Source of the DNA: Photorhabdus sp. CRCIA-P01
Lineage (GTDB): Bacteria; Pseudomonadota; Gammaproteobacteria; Enterobacterales; Enterobacteriaceae
Reading direction: 5' to 3'
Length of the DNA stretch: 64,000 nt
Assembly: GCF_003545805.1 (NCBI RefSeq)
Contig: NZ_NMQR01000001.1
Location: 62,001 to 126,000, forward strand
The number at the start of each line of letters is the position of its first letter. Position 1 is the stretch's first letter. This document shows, one piece after another, positions 38,598 to 47,190 of this stretch. The position numbers were made by a program, and so were the translations under genes. The notes below the pieces were generated by a model. The model searched no databases and had not been told where the DNA came from. It saw only the letters and a list, made by a program, of their open reading frames with translations.

Positions 38598-39473
38598 TCA
38601 ATTGACATTCTCAAAGATATAAATTACACCAGCTTTGGACGCAGAATCAACCTTCGTTGAAGTTGCACTAACAGCCAAGATCGTTCCCGCCGCATTTCTT
38701 ATGACAAAGTCAAAATCGTCGTAATCGTCTGAATTGCCGGAATTACTTGAAGGATTCAAAACCTTAATAGGGTTTCCTATATCCCACTGATTATTAATAT
38801 ATTTATATACATAGACCACAGAACTAGATCCTACGATCAAACGATCTCCCACATTGTTCAGACCGGCAGACATACCAAAAAAGTATGCATCGCTCTTAGG
38901 GGCCAAAAACTTAATCCGGTTTTCCATATCCCACCCCCCATCCGCGCGCGTAAACACATAAACCTTCCCAGCAGAGCTTCTGTAAACAATCGTCCCTCTG
39001 GCTAGACGGTCTCCCGCCTCATTTATGCTAATAGAGCGGCCAAAGCCTTCTTTAGGAAAAGGAGAAACAATACGCGTCATCACGATGCGTTTCAAACCCA
39101 ACAACTGTGTAATCTCCATCCGCTCACGCCGAGATAAACTGAAAAAATCCGCAAACTGAACCTGCTGATCGGCATCCAATTTCAGATACCCTCCCCCATC
39201 AAAAGAGAGTCCCCCTTCTGGCTTCAGTGATAGGGCCAAAGCGCCTTGGTCAAGGTTTAACCCACCAGAATGGTGAACGTTGAGGGCCAGCTTTCCTTTA
39301 TCATCTCGTTTCAGGCCTGCGGTCGGACCATCACCCTGGGCGCCATCAATGATTTCATATGCCTTATATGCCTCATCAATCAAGTGGGAAAATGCTTCCG
39401 GCATGAGCCGCACACCAGATTTAAAATTCGCTTTCAATGAGTCAATGGTATTGATTTCTTTATCAGTCATCAT
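38598..39473 (-). CDS. Fibre-like FG-GAP propeller paralogue 7, shortened (291 aa)
   Basis: The last and shortest member of the array. Its first 130 residues are nearly identical to those of its neighbours: N-terminal helical segment (FKSGVRLMPEAFSHLIDEAY), beta-repeat segment (GLKRDDKGKLAL, GGLNLDQGALALSL, GGLSFDGGGYLKLD), then FFSLSRRERMEITQLLGLKR. Only three propeller repeats follow, where the others have seven: FGRSISINEAGDRL, FGMSAGLNNVGDRL and a last one in FDFVIRNAAG. These match blades 1, 6 and 7, so four blades (about 200 residues) have been lost while the frame is kept. It ends in YIFENVN like its relatives. Function unknown; a three-blade form may not fold as a closed propeller. 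Confidence 0.8.
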   Translation of the reverse strand: MMTDKEINTIDSLKANFKSGVRLMPEAFSHLIDEAYKAYEIIDGAQGDGPTAGLKRDDKGKLALNVHHSGGLNLDQGALALSLKPEGGLSFDGGGYLKLDADQQVQFADFFSLSRRERMEITQLLGLKRIVMTRIVSPFPKEGFGRSISINEAGDRLARGTIVYRSSAGKVYVFTRADGGWDMENRIKFLAPKSDAYFFGMSAGLNNVGDRLIVGSSSVVYVYKYINNQWDIGNPIKVLNPSSNSGNSDDYDDFDFVIRNAAGTILAVSATSTKVDSASKAGVIYIFENVN

Positions 39474-39535
39474 ATTTTCCTCAAAAGCCAGCCGTATTAG
39501 ATAGTCACCGTCATCTGTTCTCTGTTTCCTGTCCT

Positions 39536-41017
39536 CTATTTGATATTCTCAAAGATATAAACCACACCGGCTTTGGATTTAGAATCAACACTTTCTGACG
39601 TTGCACCAACAGCCAAACTCGTCCCCGCCTTATTCAGGCCGACAGGTCCACCAAAACCATTTAAATTGTCTGAATTGCCTGAAGGGTTCAAAATCTCCAT
39701 CGGTGTTTCCATATTCCACTTACCATTCAGACAGGTATACACATATACCCGATAAGACGCTCCCACTGCCAGACGATCTCCCGCATCATTCAGTTCGAGA
39801 GAGCTACCAAAATATACGCTACTTGCCGGGGCCGAAAACTTAATGGGATTTTCTGTATCCCAGACCCCATGCCGGCGCTTATACAAATAAACCTCCCCAT
39901 CTGTGGAGTTATAAAACTCTATCCCCACCGCTAAGTGATCTCCTTCTGCATTCAGGCTAAAAGCCCTACCCACGAATAGGTTATTTTCAGGGACCTTGAA
40001 CTTAATGGGGTTCTCTCCATCCCAGATCCCATTTGTGCGTGTATACACATAAATCACAGGAGCATAATCACGCACCGCCAGACAGTTTCCCGCAGCACTT
40101 AGGTGGGCCATCCAGCCAAACTCATAAGAATCCGAAGGGATCGGGATCGGAATGGGGTTTTTTGTATCCCAGATCCCATTCCGGCGCATAAATATACGGA
40201 ACGGAGGGTAGGGTTTGCCCCCACCCACCAGACAGTCTCCCGCAGCACTCAAGCTGACATTCACACCAAAGTATTCAACTCCTATCGGAAACACAACGGG
40301 ATGTTTTGTATCCCAAAAGCCCTTCGTGCGCGTATACACACAAACCCGCCCTTGGTTATAAGTGGGATACGGCAACATGTTTCCCAACGCCAGGGTATCG
40401 CCAGCAGCATCCAGAGAGACATCCCATGAAGATTTATGATATTCATCTTCATAAGCCTCAAACACAATAGGTTTGCTTATATTCCACTCACCACTCTTCC
40501 GGCGCGTATACACACAGACTTGATTATTCATCCCAACTGCTAAACAGTCTCCCGCCGCGTTCAGGCTAACAGAAGTGCCAAAACGCTCATCTTCTTTGGG
40601 GAAGGGAGAAACAATGCGCGTTATCATGGTGCGCTTCAAACCCAACACCTGCGTGATCTCCATCCGCTCCCGCCGAGATAAACTGAAAAAATCCGCAAAC
40701 TGAACCTGCCGAGCAGCATCCAATTTCAGATACCCTCCCCCATCAAAAGCGAGTCCCCCTTCTGGTTTCAGTGATAGGGCCAAAGCGCCTTGATTAGAAT
40801 TTAATCCGCCAGAATGGTGGGTGTTAAGGGTCAGTTTTCCTTTGTCATCTCGTTTTAGCCCTGAGGTTGGGCCATCACCCTGAGCGCCATCAATGATTTC
40901 ATATGCCTTATATGCTGCATCAATCAAATGGGAAAAGGCTTCCGGCATGAGCCGCACACCAGATTTAAAATTCGCTTTCAATGAGTCAATGGTATTGATT
41001 TCTTTATCAGTCATCAT
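39536..41017 (-). CDS. Fibre-like FG-GAP propeller paralogue 6 (493 aa)
   Basis: Three-part protein. Residues 1-45 form a helical segment with a PEAFSHLID core. Residues 50-105 have spaced Gly-Leu beta repeats reminiscent of the shaft of viral fibres. After a short helix (about 108-128) come seven repeats of about 50 residues of FG-GAP type: FGTSVSLNAAGDCLAVG, WDVSLDAAGDTLALG, FGVNVSLSAAGDCL, FGWMAHLSAAGNCL, VGRAFSLNAEGDHLAVG, FGSSLELNDAGDRLAVG and FGGPVGLNKAGTSLAVG, each followed by VYVYTR-type and NGIWDTENPI-type strands. Seven repeats fit a seven-bladed propeller. No signal peptide. The last 65 residues are almost the same as in the next paralogue. Start by ATG ATG with TGAGGA upstream. 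Structure reading is inference; function unknown. Confidence 0.82.
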   Translation of the reverse strand: MMTDKEINTIDSLKANFKSGVRLMPEAFSHLIDAAYKAYEIIDGAQGDGPTSGLKRDDKGKLTLNTHHSGGLNSNQGALALSLKPEGGLAFDGGGYLKLDAARQVQFADFFSLSRRERMEITQVLGLKRTMITRIVSPFPKEDERFGTSVSLNAAGDCLAVGMNNQVCVYTRRKSGEWNISKPIVFEAYEDEYHKSSWDVSLDAAGDTLALGNMLPYPTYNQGRVCVYTRTKGFWDTKHPVVFPIGVEYFGVNVSLSAAGDCLVGGGKPYPPFRIFMRRNGIWDTKNPIPIPIPSDSYEFGWMAHLSAAGNCLAVRDYAPVIYVYTRTNGIWDGENPIKFKVPENNLFVGRAFSLNAEGDHLAVGIEFYNSTDGEVYLYKRRHGVWDTENPIKFSAPASSVYFGSSLELNDAGDRLAVGASYRVYVYTCLNGKWNMETPMEILNPSGNSDNLNGFGGPVGLNKAGTSLAVGATSESVDSKSKAGVVYIFENIK

Positions 41018-41083
41018 ATTTTCCTCAAAAGCCAGCCGTATTAGATAATCACCGTCATCTGTTTTCTGTCTTCTGTATGGGCA

Positions 41084-42553
41084 TCAATTGACATTCTCAA
41101 AAACATAAACTGCACCGGCTTTGAGCTTAAAATCGACACTCTCTGACGTTGCGCCAACAGCCAAACTCGTCCCCGCCTTATTCAGGCCGACAGGCCCACC
41201 AAAACCATTTAAATTGTCTGAATTGCCTGAAGGGTTCAAAATCTCCATCGGTGTTTCCATATTCCACTTACCATTCAGATAGGTATACACATACACCCGG
41301 GAAACCGCCCCCACTGCCAGACGATCTCCCACATCATTCAGTTCGAGAGAACCGCCAAAATATACGCCACTTGCAGGGGCCGAAAACTTAACGGGATTTT
41401 CTCTATCCCAGATCCCATCCGTGAGCGTATACAGATAAACCGCCCCATCAGCGGATTTATAAAAATTCGTACCCGCCGCCAAGCGATCTCCCTCTGCATT
41501 CAGGCTAAAAGCCCCGCTAAAACTAGATAATCCACCTTCAGGGTGACTGAACTTAATGGGGTTTTCTGTATCCCAGATCCCATTTGTGCGTGTATACACA
41601 TAAATCACGGAAATGCGATCACACACCGCCAGACGGTTTCCCGAAGCACTCAGGTGGGCAACCACGCCAAACTCATAAGCATCCGAAGGGGCCGGAAACA
41701 GAATGGGTTTTTTTATATCCCAGATCCCATTCCTGCGCATAAACAGACGGAACGGAGAGGTGTACCCCCCAGCCACCAGACAGTCTCCTGCGGCGTTCAA
41801 GCTGACATTCGCACCAAAGTTTTCAGCAATCCGCGGAAACACAATGGGATGTTTTGTATCCCAAACGCCCTTCGTGCGTGTATATACATGAACCACTTCG
41901 AGCCATATCTCTCCCAACGCCAGACAATCTCCTGCCGCATCCAGACCGACACGCCATGAAGCTCTATCATATTCATATCCAGGTTCAGTATCCTCAAACA
42001 CTATCGGCTTGCTTATATTCCACTCACCACTCTTCCGGCGCGTATACACACAGACTTTATGAGTCGACCCAACCGCTAAACAGTCTCCCGCCGCGTTCAG
42101 GCTAACCGAGTGACCAAAGTACTCACCCTCTATGGGGAAAGGAGAAACAATGCGCGTTATCATAGTACGTTTCAAACCCAACAACTGCGTGATCTCCATC
42201 CGTGCGCCCCGCGATAAACTGAAAAAATCCGCAAACTGAATCTGCCGAGCGGCATCCAATTTCAGATATCCTCCCCCATCAAAAGAGAGTCCACCTCCTG
42301 GTTTCAGTGATAGCGCCAAAGCGCCTTGATTAGAATTTAACCCGCCAGAATGGTGGGTGTTGAGGGCCAGTTTTCCTTTGTCATCTCGTTTCAGTCCTGC
42401 GGTTGGGCCATTACCCTGAACGCCATCAATGATTTCATATGCTTTATATGCTTCATCAATCAAATGGGAAAAGGCTTCCGGCATAAGCCGCACACCAGAT
42501 TTAAAATTCGCTTTCATTGAGTCAACGATATTGATTTCTTTATCAGTCATCAT
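41084..42553 (-). CDS. Fibre-like FG-GAP propeller paralogue 5 (489 aa)
   Basis: Same plan as its neighbours. Blades: FGHSVSLNAAGDCLAVG, WRVGLDAAGDCLALG, FGANVSLNAAGDCLVAG, FGVVAHLSASGNRL, FSGAFSLNAEGDRLAAG, FGGSLELNDVGDRLAVG, FGGPVGLNKAGTSLAVG. The gap to the upstream paralogue is 48 bases. Its blades 2-4 are closest to those of the 44143 paralogue (shared EVVHVYTRTKGVWDTKHP-type segment), whereas its C-terminus is closest to that of the 39536 paralogue. This mosaic pattern points to recombination or gene conversion. No catalytic motif is seen; the propeller face would be the natural binding surface. Confidence 0.82.
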   Translation of the reverse strand: MMTDKEINIVDSMKANFKSGVRLMPEAFSHLIDEAYKAYEIIDGVQGNGPTAGLKRDDKGKLALNTHHSGGLNSNQGALALSLKPGGGLSFDGGGYLKLDAARQIQFADFFSLSRGARMEITQLLGLKRTMITRIVSPFPIEGEYFGHSVSLNAAGDCLAVGSTHKVCVYTRRKSGEWNISKPIVFEDTEPGYEYDRASWRVGLDAAGDCLALGEIWLEVVHVYTRTKGVWDTKHPIVFPRIAENFGANVSLNAAGDCLVAGGYTSPFRLFMRRNGIWDIKKPILFPAPSDAYEFGVVAHLSASGNRLAVCDRISVIYVYTRTNGIWDTENPIKFSHPEGGLSSFSGAFSLNAEGDRLAAGTNFYKSADGAVYLYTLTDGIWDRENPVKFSAPASGVYFGGSLELNDVGDRLAVGAVSRVYVYTYLNGKWNMETPMEILNPSGNSDNLNGFGGPVGLNKAGTSLAVGATSESVDFKLKAGAVYVFENVN

Positions 42554-42601
42554 ATTTTCCTCAAAAGCCGTATTAGACAGTCACTGTCTTCTGTATGGAC
42601 A

Positions 42602-44077
42602 TCATTTGACATTCTCAAAGATATAAACTGCACTGGCTTCAGACGCAGAGCCAACCTTCATTGAAATTACACCAACCGCCAAACTCGTCCCCGCCTTATT
42701 CAGGCCGACAGCCCCGCCAAAACTATCTAAATTGTCTGAATTGCCTGAAGGGTCCAAAATCTCGATAGGTGTTTCCATATTCCACTTATTATTCAGACAG
42801 GTATACACATACACCCGGGAAACCGCCCCCACTGCCAAACGATCTCCAGCATCATTCAGTTCGATAGCACGGCCAAAATACGTTACGTCACTTGAAGGAG
42901 CCGAAAACTTAATGGGATTTTCTCTATCCCAGATCCCATTCGTGCGCGTATACAGATAAACCTTCCCATCAGTAGGTTTATAATAATCCGTTTCTCCCCC
43001 CACAGCCAGACGATCTCCCTCTGCATTCAGGCTAAAAACCCTAGTAAAACCACGTAATTCACCTTCAGGGGCCCTAAACCTAATGGGGTTTTCTCCATCC
43101 CAGATCCCATCCGTACGTGTATACACATAAATCGTGCTTGAATAACCATACACCGCCAGACAATTTCCCGAGGCACTCAGGCGGGCCATCCCGCCAAAAT
43201 TATAAGAACCCGTAGGAATCGGAAGCTGAATGGGGTTTTCTGTATCCCAGATCCCATTCCTGCGCATAAATATAAGGAACTGAGAGTAGTATGTTCCCCC
43301 AGCCACCAGACAGTCTCCTGCAGCGCTCAAGCTGACATTCATACCAAAGTATTGGGCAACCCGCGGAAACACAATGGGATTTTTTGTATCCCAGACGCCA
43401 TTCGTGCGCGTATATACACGAACCACAGAGGGCGAACTGTTCCCCAACGCCAAGCAATCTCCCGCCGCATCCAAACTGATATCCCATGAAGAGCTATAAT
43501 ATCCTGTTGCATAAGCCTCAAGCACAATCGGCTTGCTTGTATTCCATTCACCACTCTTCCGGCGTGTATACACACAGACTTTATTGTTCATCCCAACCGC
43601 TAAGCAGTCTCCCGCTGCGTTCAGGCTAACAGAAGTGCCAAAGTATTCACCCTCTTTGAGGGAAGGAGAAACAATGCGCGTTATCAGAATACGTTTCAAA
43701 CCCAGCAACTGCGTGATCTCCATCCGCGCTCCCCGCGATAAACTGAAAAAATCCGCAAACTGAATCTGCCGAGCAGCATCCAATTTCAGATACCCTCCCC
43801 CATCAAAAGAGAGTCCCCCTTCTGGATTCAGTGATAGGACCAAAGCGCCCTGATTAGAATTCAACCCGCCAGAATGGTAAGTGTTGAGGGCCAGTTTTCC
43901 TTTGTCATCTCGTTTCAGCCCTGCGGTTGGGCCATCACCCTGAACGCCATCAATGATTTCATATGCCTTATATGCTTCATTAATCAAATGGGAAAAGGCT
44001 TCCGGCATGAGCCGCACACCAGATTTAAAACTCGCTTTCAATGAGTCAACAGTACTAATTTCTTTATCAGTCATCAC
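42602..44077 (-). CDS. Fibre-like FG-GAP propeller paralogue 4 (491 aa)
   Basis: Same architecture: helical N-terminus (MMTDKEISTVDSLKASFKSG), beta-repeat segment, short helix, seven blades. Blades: FGTSVSLNAAGDCLAVG, WDISLDAAGDCLALG, FGMNVSLSAAGDCLVAG, FGGMARLSASGNCLAV, FTRVFSLNAEGDRLAVG, FGRAIELNDAGDRLAVG, FGGAVGLNKAGTSLAVG. Blade 5 carries a short extra loop (GETDYYKPTDGK). N-terminal 130 residues are nearly the same as in the 44143 paralogue. It is 65 bases downstream of that gene. Confidence 0.82.
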   Translation of the reverse strand: MMTDKEISTVDSLKASFKSGVRLMPEAFSHLINEAYKAYEIIDGVQGDGPTAGLKRDDKGKLALNTYHSGGLNSNQGALVLSLNPEGGLSFDGGGYLKLDAARQIQFADFFSLSRGARMEITQLLGLKRILITRIVSPSLKEGEYFGTSVSLNAAGDCLAVGMNNKVCVYTRRKSGEWNTSKPIVLEAYATGYYSSSWDISLDAAGDCLALGNSSPSVVRVYTRTNGVWDTKNPIVFPRVAQYFGMNVSLSAAGDCLVAGGTYYSQFLIFMRRNGIWDTENPIQLPIPTGSYNFGGMARLSASGNCLAVYGYSSTIYVYTRTDGIWDGENPIRFRAPEGELRGFTRVFSLNAEGDRLAVGGETDYYKPTDGKVYLYTRTNGIWDRENPIKFSAPSSDVTYFGRAIELNDAGDRLAVGAVSRVYVYTCLNNKWNMETPIEILDPSGNSDNLDSFGGAVGLNKAGTSLAVGVISMKVGSASEASAVYIFENVK

Positions 44078-44142
44078 ATTTCCTCAAAAGCCAGCCGTAT
44101 TAGACAGTCACCGTTATCTGTTTTCTGTCTTCTATATGGGCA

Positions 44143-45606
44143 TCAATTGACATTCTCAAAGATATAAACTGCACCGGCTTCGGATTTAGAATCAACACCT
44201 TCTAACGCTGCGCCAACAGCCAAACTCGTCCCCGCCTTATTCAGGCCGACAGGTCCACCAAAACCATTTAAATTATCTGAATCGCCTGAAGGGTTCAAAA
44301 TCTCGATAGGTGCTTCCATATTCCACTTATTATTCAGACAGGTATATACATACACCCTGGATGACGCTCCCACTGCCAGACGATCTCCCGCATCATTCAG
44401 TTCGAGAGAACCGCCAAAAGATACTCTACTTGCCGGGGCCGAAAACTTAACGGGATTTTCTCTATCCCAGATCCCATTCGTGCACGTATACAGATAAACC
44501 TCCCCATTATAGGGTTTATAAAAATACGTACCCACCGCCAAGCGATCTCCCTCTGCATTCAGGCTAAAAACCACGCTAAAACGAGAGGATTCACCTTCAG
44601 GGCGACGGAACTTAATGGGGTTTTCTGTATCCCAAATCCCATTTGTACGTGTATACACATAAATCGCGGAAATGTAATCATCACACACCGCCAGACGGTT
44701 TCCCGCAGCACTCAGGTGGGCAATCGCGCCAAACTCATAAGCATCCGAAGGAGCCGGAAACAGAATGGGTTTTTCTGTATCCCAGATCCCATTCCTGCGT
44801 ATAAACATACGGAACGGAGAGGAGTATTTTCCCCCAGCCACCAGACAGTCTCCTGCGGCGTTCAAGCTGACATTCGCACCAAAGTTTACAGCGACCCGCG
44901 GAAACACAACGGGATGTTTTGTATCCCAAACACCCTTCGTGCGTGTATATACACGAACCACTTCGGGCCATATGTCTCCCAACGCCAGACAATCTCCCGC
45001 CGCATCCAGACCGACACGCCATGAAGATAAAACAGATTCAACATCCTCAAACACAATCGGCTTGCTTATATTCCACTCACCACTCTTCCGGCGCGTATAC
45101 ACATAGACGTGACTATTCATCCCAACCGCTAAACAGTCTCCCACCGCGTTCAGGCTAACAGAGCTACCAAAAGACTCATCCGTTCTAGGGAAGGGAGAAA
45201 CAATGCGCGTTATCAGAGTACGTTTCAAACCCAACAACTGCATGATCTCCATCCGCGCTCCCCGCGATAAACTGAAAAAATCCGCAAACTGAATCTGCCG
45301 AGCAGCATCCAATTTCAGATACCCTCCCCCATCAAAAGAGAGTCCCCCTTCTGGTTTCAGTGATAGGACCAAAGCGCCCTGATTAGAATTCAACCCGCCA
45401 GAATGGTAAGTGTTGAGGGCCAGTTTTCCTTTGTCATCTCGTTTCAGCCCTGCGGTTGGGCCATCACCCTGAGCGCCATCAATGATTTCATATACCTTAT
45501 ATGCCTCATCAATCACATGAGAAAAGGCTTCCGGCATGAGCCGCACACCAGACTTAAAACTCGCTTTCAATGAGTCAACAGTACTAATTTCTTTATCAGT
45601 CATCAT
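44143..45606 (-). CDS. Fibre-like FG-GAP propeller paralogue 3 (487 aa)
   Basis: Same architecture. Blades: FGSSVSLNAVGDCLAVG, WRVGLDAAGDCLALG, FGANVSLNAAGDCLVAG, FGAIAHLSAAGNRLAV, FSVVFSLNAEGDRLAVG, FGGSLELNDAGDRLAVG, FGGPVGLNKAGTSLAVG. Ends AGAVYIFENVN. Blades 2 and 3 are nearly the same as in the 41084 paralogue. It begins 70 bases after the upstream gene; the spacer contains CTGT-rich short repeats. Confidence 0.82.
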   Translation of the reverse strand: MMTDKEISTVDSLKASFKSGVRLMPEAFSHVIDEAYKVYEIIDGAQGDGPTAGLKRDDKGKLALNTYHSGGLNSNQGALVLSLKPEGGLSFDGGGYLKLDAARQIQFADFFSLSRGARMEIMQLLGLKRTLITRIVSPFPRTDESFGSSVSLNAVGDCLAVGMNSHVYVYTRRKSGEWNISKPIVFEDVESVLSSWRVGLDAAGDCLALGDIWPEVVRVYTRTKGVWDTKHPVVFPRVAVNFGANVSLNAAGDCLVAGGKYSSPFRMFIRRNGIWDTEKPILFPAPSDAYEFGAIAHLSAAGNRLAVCDDYISAIYVYTRTNGIWDTENPIKFRRPEGESSRFSVVFSLNAEGDRLAVGTYFYKPYNGEVYLYTCTNGIWDRENPVKFSAPASRVSFGGSLELNDAGDRLAVGASSRVYVYTCLNNKWNMEAPIEILNPSGDSDNLNGFGGPVGLNKAGTSLAVGAALEGVDSKSEAGAVYIFENVN

Positions 45607-45676
45607 ATTTCCTCAAAAGCCGTATTAGACAGTCACCGTCACCTGTTCTCTGTCCTCCGTTTTCTGTCCTCTGTCT

Positions 45677-47140
45677 TCATTTGACATTCTCAAAGACATA
45701 GACTGCACCAGCTTCAGACACAGAACCAACCTCGGCTGAAACTGCACCAACCGCCAAACTCGTCTCCCACCTATTCAAACTGACAGCCTGACCAAAACCA
45801 TTTAAATTGTCTGAATTGCCTGAAGGGGCCAAAATCTCGAGAGGTGTTTCCATATTCCACTTATTATTTAGACAGGTATACACATACACCCGGGAAGCCG
45901 CCCCCACTACCAGACGATTTCCCACATCATTCAGTTTGATAGCGCTGCCAAAATACGTTACGTCACTTGCAGGAGCCGAAAACTTAATGGGATTTTCTGT
46001 ATCCCAGATCCCATTCGTGCGCGTATACAGGTAAACCTTCCCAGTAGTAGGGACATTATAATCCACCCCCACCGCCAGATGATCTCCCTCTGCATTTAGG
46101 CTAAAAATCCGATTAAAACTGGACGAATTATCTTTAGAGGCAGCGAAGCTAACGTAGTTTTCTCTATCCCAAACCCCATTCGTGCGTGTATACACAGAAA
46201 CCCCGTTGTACACATACCCCGCCAGACAATTTCCCGAGGCACTCAGACAAACCTTGACAAAATAAGGTAACTGAATGGAGTTTTCTGTATCCCAAATCCC
46301 GTTCGTACGTGTATATATATAGGACATAGAGGCACCGCCCACCACCAGACAGTCTCCTGCGGCGCTCAAGCAGACATTCGCACTAATAGAGTATCCACGT
46401 TGATCTTCCAGCGGAAACACAATGGGATTTTTGGTATCCCAGACGCCATTCGTGCGCGTATATACATAAGCCTTCACTTTTTTAACATCCATGTAGTATT
46501 CCACCAAGTATCCCACCGCCAAGCAATCTCCTACCGCATTCAAACTGACATCCCAGGAACTACGAGATTTATCTTGATCATTCTCAAACACCGTAGGAGC
46601 ACTTATATTCCACTCACCCTTCCGACCCGTATATACACAGACTTTATTATCCATCCCAACCGCTAAGCAGTCTCCCGCCGCGTTCAGGCTAATAGAAGTG
46701 CCAAAGCGTTCATTCGCTTTAGGGGAAGGAGAAACCACACGCACCATCATGGCAGGTTTCAAACCCAACACCCGCGTGATCTCCATCCGTTCCCACCGCG
46801 ATAAACTGAAGAAATCCGCAAACTGAACCTGCCGATCGGCATCCAATTTCAGACGCTTTCCTCCATCAAAAGAGAATCCACCTTCTGGCTTCAGTGATAG
46901 AGCCAAAGCCCTCTGCTCAAGGTTTAACCCGCCAGAAAGGTGAGTGTTGAGAGCCAGTTTTCCTTTATCATCTCGTTTCAGTCCTGCGGCTGGGCCATCA
47001 CCCTTACCGCCATCAATGATTTCATATGCCTTATATGCCTCATCAATCAAATGGAAAAAGGCTTCAGGTGCGGGCGGAACACCGGACTTAAAACTCGCTT
47101 TCAATGAGTCAACGGTACTAATTTCTTTATCAGTCATCAT
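45677..47140 (-). CDS. Fibre-like FG-GAP propeller paralogue 2 (487 aa)
   Basis: Belongs with the 47191 gene to a distinct subgroup. The N-terminal helix reads GVPPAPEAFFHLIDEAYKAY instead of GVRLMPEAFSHLID, and the shaft has GGFSFDGGKRLKLD. Blades run from FGTSISLNAAGDCLAVG to FGQAVSLNRWETSLAVG; blade 4 is degenerate (VKVCLSASGNCLAG). The C-terminal two blades are almost the same as in the 47191 paralogue, whereas the middle blades differ by substitutions and small indels. One blade-7 residue change (NRWETS for NKAGTS) marks this subgroup. Confidence 0.82.
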   Translation of the reverse strand: MMTDKEISTVDSLKASFKSGVPPAPEAFFHLIDEAYKAYEIIDGGKGDGPAAGLKRDDKGKLALNTHLSGGLNLEQRALALSLKPEGGFSFDGGKRLKLDADRQVQFADFFSLSRWERMEITRVLGLKPAMMVRVVSPSPKANERFGTSISLNAAGDCLAVGMDNKVCVYTGRKGEWNISAPTVFENDQDKSRSSWDVSLNAVGDCLAVGYLVEYYMDVKKVKAYVYTRTNGVWDTKNPIVFPLEDQRGYSISANVCLSAAGDCLVVGGASMSYIYTRTNGIWDTENSIQLPYFVKVCLSASGNCLAGYVYNGVSVYTRTNGVWDRENYVSFAASKDNSSSFNRIFSLNAEGDHLAVGVDYNVPTTGKVYLYTRTNGIWDTENPIKFSAPASDVTYFGSAIKLNDVGNRLVVGAASRVYVYTCLNNKWNMETPLEILAPSGNSDNLNGFGQAVSLNRWETSLAVGAVSAEVGSVSEAGAVYVFENVK

Positions 47141-47190
47141 ATTTCCTCAAAAACCGTATTAAACAGTCGCCGTTATCTGTCCTCTGTCTT

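Noticed and set aside
39573-39843. Plus-strand open frames repeated antisense within each propeller gene
   Set aside because: They recur at the same position in each paralogue only because the sense strand is conserved; no start signals.
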